NCBI RefSeq assembly: GCF_032362555.1
Contig: NC_083529.1
Location: 1-64,000, forward strand
Length of the DNA stretch: 64,000 nucleotides
Direction: 5' to 3'
From: Amyelois transitella
Taxonomy: Eukaryota; Arthropoda; Insecta; Lepidoptera; Pyralidae
Shown here one piece after another: positions 29,334 through 37,700 of this stretch. The translations under genes were made by a program, and so were the position numbers. Position 1 is the first letter of the stretch; each line of letters begins with the position of its first letter. The notes beneath the pieces were generated by a model, which was not told the DNA's origin, searched no databases, and worked only from the letters and a program-made list of their open reading frames with translations.

Positions 29334-32300
29334 TTAGGGTAAACGGCGGGCGTATTGCGCCCGCCGTCTGCCTCTTCGTCCTCGCCGGCATGGGAGCGCT
29401 TCAGCTCTCGCTTCACGCTCCCTCTCAGCGGTCTCCTTCTGCGACATTACCGTCTCGCAGAAGCAGGACATCGCGTCCCAGCATCTCTCGCTGCCCAGCA
29501 TCTTACTGACGATGCAGTGCAGCGAGAGATCGCGGTCGCCCAGGGCCACTGCTAGGGCCACCCTTTCTGTGGCCCACCTCTCACATTCTGCCAGGGTGTG
29601 TTGAGCCGTGTCGTCCGGCTCCCCACACTCGTGGCAGACCGGGCTTGGCTCTCTGCCTATTGTATGCAGGTAATGACCGAAGCACCCGTGTCCGGTCATC
29701 ACCTGCGTCATTCTGTACGTCAGTTGGCCGTACTTTCTATCCATCCAATCTTCGAGCGATGGGAGGAGCGCCCCGATGGTACGTATACCATACTGGGAGT
29801 TTTCTAGCTCATCTCGCCACCGCTCTTTCAACCTGTCTACGGCCAACTGACGGGCCCCTCTCACTTCTCTTGGGGCGGGCCTTTCCCCGAGAGCTCGTCT
29901 TCTCGCCCGCTCCCAATAAACCTCCGCCTGAATTTTTGCGTCCATGTCCCATGGTGGGGTGCCGGCCAATACGCATGCCGCCGCCCAAGCCACCGTTACG
30001 TAGGCCCGAGCTATGCGGTTGGCCACTACTCTTTGTGGCCTTCGCAGCTGGGCCACGTTGGCTCTGGAGAGCTTATCTGCCCAGATTGGCGCCCCATATA
30101 GTGCCATGCTCCGGGCTACGCCCGCATATAGTTTCCGGCACCGGGCGCTAGGCCCTCCGACATTGGGCAGCAGCCGGCCCATGGCCGATGCTGCGCCGAC
30201 TATCCGGGGTGCTAGTTGTTTAAAGTGCTCCCGGAAGTCCCAGCGTGGGTCCATGGTTATGCCCAAGTACTTAATGTACGGCTTCACCTGGACCCTTTCC
30301 CCACCTATTGGAATGGACGCTCCCTCAGGCGGTTTCCAGCCCCTTTTGCCAAAGACGATGACCTCGCACTTGCTGAGGGCCACCCTGAGCCCCAGCAGCC
30401 TGACGCGGGTGACCATCAGGTCTGCTGCGACTGCAGCTGTCCTGAGGGTGCTCTCCAGCTTCTCACCCCAGATGGCCACCATCGTGTCATCCGCATAGCA
30501 GATGACGGTCATCCGGGGGAGTAGGCTCCCGCGGATGGCCCAGTCAAAGCCGATGTTCCAAAGCAGGGGTCCTAGCACTGACCCCTGAGGAACACCGCAG
30601 GTCATCGCCCTGGCTTTCCTCCCTTCTCTGTCCTCGTAGAGCACCACCCTCTCAGAGAGGTAGTGCCCTACGAGGTTTCTCAGATAGAGAGGCACTCCGT
30701 GGTATCGGAGTGCCTCCTTTATTACCTCATATGGGAGGGAGCCGAAGGCGTTTGCGATGTCTAACGAGACACCCACGGCTCCTCCCTTCCTTTTTATTGC
30801 GTCCTCCGAGAATTCGCGGAGGGCCCCTATCGCATCAACGGTCGACCGCCCTTTTCTAAAACCAAATTGGCGGTCCGACACGTTTGGTCCGACATTTTCC
30901 AGATGCTGGATAATTCTGGAGGCGACAATTCGTTCCAGCAGCTTACCAGTCTCATCCAGCATCAGTAGGGGCCTCCATCCCGAAGGGGAGTCCTCGGGTC
31001 GGCTCTCCTTTCTGAGCAAGCAGAGTCTTCCCTCTTTCCACGGCCTGGGAAACCGCCCAGACGACAGACAGTCGTCGAATAATTGTCTGAGGCGGCTCCC
31101 GAGGTGTTTTGCGACCACCGGTAGAATCAGACCGGGGACGCCGTCCGGGCCTGGTGCCTTTTTGCAGGCTGTCAGACGCGTCATACCCCGGTCGAACTCA
31201 TCATCCGTCACCGGTGGCACTGGGGCCGTGGTGGACTCCCGCTCGGGGACCTGCATACTCGGAGGAGCAAATTCTTGGGCCGAAGGGAAAAGGCCTTCAA
31301 CAATTTTATTGAGGAGGTCCGGTTCCAAGGAGGCCGTGGGGGGGGCGTGGCGCATTTTGTTGCGAACTATCCTATATGGCCTCCCCCATGGGTCCCTGTC
31401 TAGCGTGGCCAGAAACGCTTCATGGGCGTCGTCTTTCGCTTTGGCAATTGCTACCGACAGGGCCTTTTTGGCCTCCTGGAGGGCAGAATAGAGTCGGGCC
31501 TCCTCCCCGTATTCGCGGTTGCGCCGCCGCCTGCATCTGGTGTATTCCCTGCGGGCACGGTTGCTGATAGATCTGAGTACAGCGATGTCCTCAGACCACC
31601 AGTGTACCTGCCTTTTAGCAGGCGGCGGACCAGACCTCCTCATGGATGCGTCGCACACCTCAGTGAGCGACGCGCGAAAGCCACGTGCCCTTTCCTCCAC
31701 ACCAAGGGAGCGGCTTGGTATGGGTTCTCTCCACTCTATTATCATGGCAGCCTCTTCAGCCAGGTCCCTGTTGAGGCTAGCCATATTCCACCTGGGGAAC
31801 CCCTGACGTCTCCCTCTGCCTCGAGTGGGCTGTTGGGAATGGGGCGTATTGGAGACCGACATCCGTATGTAGCGGTGGTCGGAGAGGGTCTCCACGTCCT
31901 CCAGGACGCGCCAGTCCTCAATGCGTGCAGCAATACTCGAGGTCGCGAGCGTCACGTCCACTATCGAGGCACCATTTCGCCGCACGCATGTGGAAGTGTT
32001 GCCCCGGTTTAGGACTTCAAGCCCCATTCCCACCGCCCAATCATAGAGTGTTACCCCTTTTGGGCTGGTTATGGGAGAACCCCACGCAGAGTGTTTGGCG
32101 TTAAGGTCTCCCATTAGCATGATCGGTGTCGGCGCCGCACCCTCGACCACTTGCCCCACTCTCTCGAGGAGGCGCTCAAAGGCACGCAGCGGTTCATTGG
32201 GGGAGAAATATGCTGCGACAATTACAATATTTCCCCATTTCACCGCTACGTACCCCCTGCCGTTCTCAATCTTCGAGAGAGGTGGGCGATTGCCAGTTTG

Positions 32301-32495
32301 TGGGATGGTCACCGACACCAGCCCTTCTGTGTCTCCAGCCCAATTAGGGAGGGAGGGGACGCAATAGGGTTCCGATATGACGGCAGCGTCAATGCCCCAC
32401 TCCGCCAAGTGCTGGACCAAGAGGTCTTGAGCACGAGCGCAGTGGTTGGCATTGGCCTGCAGCACCTCAAGGCGGGGAGCAGGCCGTACCGGCAT
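29334..32495 (-). CDS. TRAS-type ORF2 polyprotein (endonuclease + reverse transcriptase), TRAS-B, 1053 aa
   Basis: Endonuclease at about 1-225, with N15 (LQANAN), E42 (SEPY), GDLNAKHSAWG, and SDHRYI near 205. Reverse transcriptase has catalytic YADD at 667-670 and the GVPQGSVLGP motif before it. The C-terminal cysteine motif is C954, C957, H966, C971, followed by an Arg-rich tail. There is no RNase H. The start ATG shares its A with the ORF1 stop (TGATG), the stop-start overlap used for translational coupling in related elements; SART1 is known to use TAATG. No frameshift is seen. Confidence 0.94.
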   Translation of the reverse strand: MPVRPAPRLEVLQANANHCARAQDLLVQHLAEWGIDAAVISEPYCVPSLPNWAGDTEGLVSVTIPQTGNRPPLSKIENGRGYVAVKWGNIVIVAAYFSPNEPLRAFERLLERVGQVVEGAAPTPIMLMGDLNAKHSAWGSPITSPKGVTLYDWAVGMGLEVLNRGNTSTCVRRNGASIVDVTLATSSIAARIEDWRVLEDVETLSDHRYIRMSVSNTPHSQQPTRGRGRRQGFPRWNMASLNRDLAEEAAMIIEWREPIPSRSLGVEERARGFRASLTEVCDASMRRSGPPPAKRQVHWWSEDIAVLRSISNRARREYTRCRRRRNREYGEEARLYSALQEAKKALSVAIAKAKDDAHEAFLATLDRDPWGRPYRIVRNKMRHAPPTASLEPDLLNKIVEGLFPSAQEFAPPSMQVPERESTTAPVPPVTDDEFDRGMTRLTACKKAPGPDGVPGLILPVVAKHLGSRLRQLFDDCLSSGRFPRPWKEGRLCLLRKESRPEDSPSGWRPLLMLDETGKLLERIVASRIIQHLENVGPNVSDRQFGFRKGRSTVDAIGALREFSEDAIKRKGGAVGVSLDIANAFGSLPYEVIKEALRYHGVPLYLRNLVGHYLSERVVLYEDREGRKARAMTCGVPQGSVLGPLLWNIGFDWAIRGSLLPRMTVICYADDTMVAIWGEKLESTLRTAAVAADLMVTRVRLLGLRVALSKCEVIVFGKRGWKPPEGASIPIGGERVQVKPYIKYLGITMDPRWDFREHFKQLAPRIVGAASAMGRLLPNVGGPSARCRKLYAGVARSMALYGAPIWADKLSRANVAQLRRPQRVVANRIARAYVTVAWAAACVLAGTPPWDMDAKIQAEVYWERARRRALGERPAPREVRGARQLAVDRLKERWRDELENSQYGIRTIGALLPSLEDWMDRKYGQLTYRMTQVMTGHGCFGHYLHTIGREPSPVCHECGEPDDTAQHTLAECERWATERVALAVALGDRDLSLHCIVSKMLGSERCWDAMSCFCETVMSQKETAEREREARAEALPCRRGRRGRRRAQYARRLP

Positions 32496-34426
32496 CAGTG
32501 CTCCATGGCGCGGCCCTCCGAGGCCTCGGTCGTTGCCAGGGCCGATTTGCCTCTTATGCGAGGGGGGTTGCAGGCTTTCCCCCCCATGACATGTCCTGGC
32601 GGCAGTTTAGCGGCATGGCACACTGCACACCATGGCTCTTTGACCTGGCATTCACCAGTGGTGTGGCCCGTTTTGCCGCAGCGGTGGCACATCGATGATC
32701 TGTCCACCGGGGATGGACAGAGGGCCCTAGTGTGGCCCATGCCCATGCAGCGGAAGCATCGCATGGGCAGGGCTTCAAGCCCTTTGACTTTGGCGGCCGA
32801 CCATCCGACCAGGAGGCGTCCGATCTCTATGAGAGAGTTGGCAGCCGCCACAGGGCAGGTTAAAATGGCTGCCCCAGTCTGGTCTGGCGCCATACGGATA
32901 GCGCCAACCTTAATTTGCCCCGGTGGGCATTTCCCAGCTGCAGCTGCAGCTTCTCTGAGGGCCTCCAGGGTCACTGCCTCATCGAAGCCGGAGACCTTGA
33001 CTTGTGCCGTTTTATACGGCCGAGATATCTCCGCTTCGTTGCCTATCAATTCCCGGACCTTCTCAGCAAGAGCGTCCGCTGCGGCCCCGCTGTCTGCTCC
33101 AGGAACCTCTATTATCCGAGCCCCCGTAGCACTCCTGCGCACCGAAACATGGTCCACCCCAATGGACGGCAGTTTGATGGTGGTGACCTTGGCCATTATC
33201 GATTTATAGTCCATATCGGACTCCGGCTTCAGGGTCACCACCACCGCTGCTGACTTCGGTGGGGTGAATGCCTTCCTTGGTGGCGGTTTTGCTGCCGCTT
33301 TGGGGGCTTGGGTTGGTTTCCCCTTCCCTTTTCTTTTCCCTTTTTTCTTTTTGGCTACTGTTGTCCACACCTCCGTGCCTCCGGGGTTCGGAGACGCCTC
33401 AGTGGGAGGTATTCGGGAGGGGCCTGGCGTTGGCTCACGTGGCCGAGCTTTGGTTTTGGCCTTGGCCTTGGCCCTGGTTTGCGGCACCGGTCCGGGTCTT
33501 GCAGGTGGCATGAGGGTTGACCCTGTGTTGCCCTCCCTGCCATCTAGATCCCCAGCTTTTTGTTTTTTTCTGTCAGCCGCCAGTGGTGGGCGCAGAATTG
33601 GTTCTGGGGCGAGTATGCCCCTCTTTTCGGCTTCATTCAACCGGGTCGTCACCATTTCTCCTATTTTGAGGAACAGGTTCCTCTCAATGGACACCTCAAG
33701 CTCTTTAAGGACGTCCTTGATTTCCGCCATTGTGACTGGTCCTGAGGTGGACGGCCCGGTAGATTTTTCGGCATAGGCCTTCCGAAGAGCCCTCGTCTCC
33801 TGTTCCAGCTGCGCCAATTGCTCCCGCATCCTTCTGTTGTCAGCAGTCAGAATTCTGACTGCTGCCGACTCCTCCTGGTGCATTTCTATTTTATCAGCTG
33901 CATCTAAGATGTGCTGACAGGCATCCTTCATGGATCGCCACACTGTGCCTTTGAGGTTGCCGGATTTACCGGCTTCCTCCAGTACATTCCCAACAGACGT
34001 CCGTACAACGTCAAGTTGTTCGTCAACGATGCTGCTGGCGGGCTTGGGTGGCGATGTCTGTGTGCGCCGACCAGCGTGACGGCCCCTCGTAGCTGTGTTA
34101 ATTTTGGGGCCTCGCGATCTTAGTGCAGACCCCTCCAGTGCCTTCCGTTTACGGGGAACACTGCCCCCGTCGTTCTTGTCATCCTCCGTCATGATGACCT
34201 CCGGAAGGCTATCATTGTCCTCGTCGGATGTCGGTGCGAGGATCAGTGACCCTCGGCTTGTCGACCGTGTCGACAGTTGGGAGGGACTTGCGTCCCTCTG
34301 GCGGTAAGTGCCCCCCCCAGATACGGTGGGGCAGCCCACGCCCGAAGGCGTGGGGAGGGATTCTCCGACTCCTTGGGAGTCGGTACCCTCCTGGGGTATG
34401 ATCGTTTTCTTAGACGCCATATTCAT
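32495..34426 (-). CDS. TRAS-type ORF1 (gag-like) protein, TRAS-B, 643 aa
   Basis: Gag-like RNA-binding protein. The N-terminal 200 residues are disordered-looking, with a basic PRKRK cluster (91-95, possible nuclear signal) and a RRTQTSP motif (TQT at 122-124). A coiled-coil-like segment (about 185-225) is followed by a long Pro/Lys-rich linker containing KKKKGKRKGKGK and a conserved domain at about 390-550. Three zinc knuckles follow: C557/C560/H565/C570, C580/C583/H588/C593 and C600/C603/H612/C619. The stop overlaps the ORF2 start by one base. A second in-frame ATG two codons in is an equally possible start. Confidence 0.92.
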   Translation of the reverse strand: MNMASKKTIIPQEGTDSQGVGESLPTPSGVGCPTVSGGGTYRQRDASPSQLSTRSTSRGSLILAPTSDEDNDSLPEVIMTEDDKNDGGSVPRKRKALEGSALRSRGPKINTATRGRHAGRRTQTSPPKPASSIVDEQLDVVRTSVGNVLEEAGKSGNLKGTVWRSMKDACQHILDAADKIEMHQEESAAVRILTADNRRMREQLAQLEQETRALRKAYAEKSTGPSTSGPVTMAEIKDVLKELEVSIERNLFLKIGEMVTTRLNEAEKRGILAPEPILRPPLAADRKKQKAGDLDGREGNTGSTLMPPARPGPVPQTRAKAKAKTKARPREPTPGPSRIPPTEASPNPGGTEVWTTVAKKKKGKRKGKGKPTQAPKAAAKPPPRKAFTPPKSAAVVVTLKPESDMDYKSIMAKVTTIKLPSIGVDHVSVRRSATGARIIEVPGADSGAAADALAEKVRELIGNEAEISRPYKTAQVKVSGFDEAVTLEALREAAAAAGKCPPGQIKVGAIRMAPDQTGAAILTCPVAAANSLIEIGRLLVGWSAAKVKGLEALPMRCFRCMGMGHTRALCPSPVDRSSMCHRCGKTGHTTGECQVKEPWCAVCHAAKLPPGHVMGGKACNPPRIRGKSALATTEASEGRAMEH

Positions 34427-34943
34427 GTGTTTCCTTTTTTTTTAACAGGGTGAGGTCCCTGAACTCCTCCACCTCTTCAGTGGGCGCTTGGGACGGGGCT
34501 CCCCCCCCGCCATTCATCCCATCGGCACGCCCGACCTTGGGATTAGGGTTATTTTTTATTGAGGTTTTCTTCCTCGCGACAAACGTCCTCGGCCCCATCA
34601 ATTTGGGGTAACGAGTTGCCCGGCGCCGAGCCGAAACCTGACGCCGCGCGAGCCACATCCACTCACTGTCTGAGGGCAGACAAGAGGGAGCAACTGGTAG
34701 ACGGACCTGGACGCAAAAGCGTCTGCCCAGAAGCCGGTTAGGCTATTCAGCCCGTCCATGTGTCAGGACATTTGCCGATGGATAACAAGACCCCTAATAG
34801 CGGGGAGTTATTAACCATCGCCCAGGGTGCACCAGCCCAGTGTCTTGTCAGCCCGCCGCTATCACCGGATCAAAGATCAAGCAACAGAAGCAAAGCTTTC
34901 AAGGTACTGAGCCAACGTGGAGGTTTCCTGACCGTAGCACCCC

Positions 34944-34967
34944 AACCTAACCTAACCTAACCTAACC
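34944..34967 (+). repeat. Telomeric repeat (CCTAA)n, about 5 units, between two divergent 5' ends
   Basis: The 5' end of TRAS-B (minus) and the 5' end of gag-only element 6 (plus) face away from each other across only 24 bp of telomeric repeat. Confidence 0.93.
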
Positions 34968-35386
34968 AGTCTGCTTCGAGCGCTCGTCGAGTACAGACGT
35001 GCTCCGGTGCGCTCTGCAAAATAAATTTGCAAAAAATAAAAAATTATTGTGAAAATCAAATAAATTTGTGTAGCAAAGTGTTCTGTGTTGTGGCAAGTGT
35101 ACCAAGATACCGGGAACCCTCAAAATCTGGACAGGATCGAGCGGATTTTCCGGATTTGCGACGAACCAGACCAAAATTCAGGACAGACCCTTGCGCAAGG
35201 TGAGCGCGTGGATTTCCTTAACGCCTAAGTCAGGCCCTCGTATCATTATAAGAACCCATCGGTTTAAGGAATTTTAATTATACACTGTTTTAAATTTTTG
35301 ACTCCTACCTCCATCTTTCTAACTTTATACAATATATTGTATATTCTCAATATCTTTACAACTTTTACAAATTTACGTTTTAAATC

Positions 35387-36790
35387 ATGACAAACCCAAG
35401 ACCAAAGACCGTCACCTTTAATAAAACCCTCAATTACAATGAGGATGACACCCCCTCACCCACTCAGATTCAGAGTGACTCGTCCTTGTCGGATTCCCCC
35501 TCAAGGGAACCTGCCGTGGAATGGGCCACCCCCATAACAAGAAGTAAATATATTCAGCATTATCCCAGAACGCCGCTTTTAAGAGAGGAGAATCGACGGA
35601 AGATACTGACTGACGATGATAGGGACAGGTTGGGTCGCAACATCCGAGATCTCCTGGAGGCAGCTATCAACGAGGTGGAAACTGCGCTGAGACTGAAGCG
35701 TACGACGAAGGATTCAGTCATACTAAAATTAAGAGAGGCGGATGACCTGGTGTGTGACTTAGCAGTCTATCAGGATTTGCAGAATCTCACGCCGGGCCAA
35801 AACCCAAGCGTACGCACACAAACTTCCCCTGCTCCTCAGGAAGAGGAAAAACAAGAAAAACAGGAGGACATGACGAAGTTCCTAAACATGTTGGTCGATC
35901 GACTCGACGAAAACTCCAGGAGCATAAAGGAGCTTAAGGAGTCGATCGACAACCGGAACGAAGCAGGAACAGGCGCAGCCACACATGCTCCAACCTACGC
36001 ACAGATTGCAGCTACAACGAAGGAATTGCCCGTCACCCTACACTCCGTGATTGTCACCGACAAGAAAGGAGTGGAGACGGGTGACGAGGTGTTGGATAGA
36101 ATACGGGACATAGCGGGAGAAGGCGGGGAATGGATACGAATTGAGAAAGTTAGGAAAACCCGAGACAGAAAATTAATAGTTAGTTGTAAAACAAAAGAGG
36201 GTAAGGAAAAATTAAAGGCAAGAATAAAAAACATCGATAAATTAGAAGTCAAGGACGTTGATAACAAGAACCCCCTCCTTATTTTTAAACATATAATAAA
36301 GTGCAACACAAATAAAGAGATTATTGAAAAAATAGTAGAACAAAATAGTAAAATTATTCGAGAATTGGAGGTGGACGAGAAAAACATAATAATCAAATTT
36401 CGCAAAAAGTCCAGGAACCCGCTGTTGGAGCATGTTGTGGCAAGCGTCCCCCCCAGGATGTGGCGTGCCGTGGTCGATGCCGGCTCAGTGCGCATCGATA
36501 TGCAGCGGATCCATGTGGAGGACTATTCTCCACTGGTCCAATGCTCGATGTGCCTGGGCTACGGCCACGGCAGGCGCCATTGCAGGGAGACGGTCGAGAG
36601 GTGCAGCCACTGCGGTGGGGAGCACCAGAGGGCGGCGTGTCAAAGCTGGATGGCGGGAGCCGTCCCATCGTGCCTGAACTGCCGGGCAGACCGGAGCGCG
36701 GTAAGTGATAATCACAACGCCTTCAGCTCTGCGTGTCAGGTCAGGCAAAGGTGGGAGGCTCTCGCCAGGTCCAGAATTGCATACGCGTGA
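35387..36790 (+). CDS. SART-type ORF1 (gag-like) protein, element 6, 467 aa
   Basis: A complete frame. It has the same order of features as the sister copies: N-terminal MTNPRPKTVTF, the ATPITRSKYIQHYPRTPLL segment shared with element 5, VRTQTSPAPQ with the TQT motif, a coiled-coil-like part, the central domain, and zinc knuckles beginning at C386. In the second knuckle CCHC is replaced by CSHC, which still fits C-x2-C. The third knuckle carries one extra residue, as in element 5. Confidence 0.9.
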   Translation: MTNPRPKTVTFNKTLNYNEDDTPSPTQIQSDSSLSDSPSREPAVEWATPITRSKYIQHYPRTPLLREENRRKILTDDDRDRLGRNIRDLLEAAINEVETALRLKRTTKDSVILKLREADDLVCDLAVYQDLQNLTPGQNPSVRTQTSPAPQEEEKQEKQEDMTKFLNMLVDRLDENSRSIKELKESIDNRNEAGTGAATHAPTYAQIAATTKELPVTLHSVIVTDKKGVETGDEVLDRIRDIAGEGGEWIRIEKVRKTRDRKLIVSCKTKEGKEKLKARIKNIDKLEVKDVDNKNPLLIFKHIIKCNTNKEIIEKIVEQNSKIIRELEVDEKNIIIKFRKKSRNPLLEHVVASVPPRMWRAVVDAGSVRIDMQRIHVEDYSPLVQCSMCLGYGHGRRHCRETVERCSHCGGEHQRAACQSWMAGAVPSCLNCRADRSAVSDNHNAFSSACQVRQRWEALARSRIAYA

Positions 36791-36949
36791 GTCTGGTTTT
36801 GTGGTATCTCGGGCGTGCCGCGGCACACCGATTGCAAAGTTGATGAAATATAGGTCATTAAATGATGCAATAATGACAGGCATGCTGCGACACGTGCGAG
36901 AAAACCGGAAAACAAGACTCGGCTCACATGATAATGCACAGGTGGCTCC

Positions 36950-36979
36950 GCATCAGAAAATAATTTATATTTGCTGACG
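36950..36979 (+). other. Conserved 3' UTR stem-loop, element 6 (weaker)
   Basis: GCATCAG and CTGACGC bracket an AT-rich loop after GTGGCTCC. One mismatch is present, so this is the least perfect of the six. Confidence 0.5.
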
Positions 36980-37604
36980 CGTAAACACATAAAGTGCAAT
37001 AGTATGTTAGAATAGTATAATTATATATAAGGGATTTTAATTGGGTGATTTAGTATCTAAGTAGTTATAAGTATACATATACCTGTTTTAAAAGTTTTTG
37101 ACTCGATAATTTTTTATCCAAATAATGATAATCAATGACGGTAGAATTTTAATAAAAGACGGCTGTAAGATAAATATTTGACAAGTACCCTGTATATATT
37201 AAGCCGATGACTAAGAAATTGCAAATCATGCTCATTAATAATAAAAGAGTATAAACGAAGTTGATTAACGAATATTTAGCAGTAACCACAAAATTAGGTA
37301 AAATAAAATAACAAAGACGTGACAGAATGTGAATACATAGAAATAATTGTTATAAATAGATAAAAATGACTCAAGTAAGAAAATAATGTTTGTAAATGTT
37401 GCAAATAGGAACTAAGATAATTGATAAAAAATATGTTATGTATAAAGTTATGTTTTATAAGTAAATGACTAATAAATCACTATTGTATTACAAAGAAGCA
37501 GACTAAGTGATGTATTAAGTTAAGTTTTAGTTTATCGCATATTCTGTAAATAATAGCGTCTTACAATGTCTCTGTACCCTTATAGAGTGTTACTGCAATA
37601 AACT

Positions 37605-37633
37605 CCCCCTGGGTGTGGTGTAACACCCGGGGG
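37605..37633 (+). other. 3'-terminal hairpin, element 6
   Basis: CCCCC[T]GGGTGT pairs with ACACCCGGGGG, the family end structure, directly before the poly(A). Confidence 0.72.
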
Positions 37634-37666
37634 AAAACTAAAAAAAAAAAAAAAAAAAAAAAAAAA

Positions 37667-37698
37667 CCTAACCTAACCTAACCTAACCTAACCTAACC
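37667..37698 (+). repeat. Telomeric repeat (CCTAA)n, about 6 units
   Basis: Between the poly(A) of element 6 and the truncated 5' end of the ORF2-only SART-like element. Confidence 0.96.
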
Positions 37699-37700
37699 AG

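Larger units (their letters stand above)
29087..34943 (-). mobile_element. Complete TRAS-type telomeric non-LTR retrotransposon TRAS-B
   Basis: About 5.9 kb on the minus strand: a 5' UTR of about 520 nt (34427-34943), ORF1 (32495-34426), ORF2 (29334-32495), a 3' UTR of about 200 nt and a 48-nt poly(A) seen as poly(T) at 29087-29134. It is flanked by CCTAA on both sides. Both ORFs are uninterrupted, so it is a candidate active copy. ORF2 resembles that of TRAS-A in domain order and spacing, but the two are clearly different families. Confidence 0.93.
34968..37666 (+). mobile_element. Gag-only telomeric SART-derived retrotransposon, element 6 (full length)
   Basis: A copy of about 2.7 kb: a 5' end AGTCTGCTTCGAGC, a 419-nt 5' UTR, ORF1 (35387-36790), about 0.85 kb of 3' UTR with the conserved hairpins, and a 27-nt poly(A) (37640-37666). 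There is no ORF2. The GCAAATCATGC motif lies at about 37218. Confidence 0.9.
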
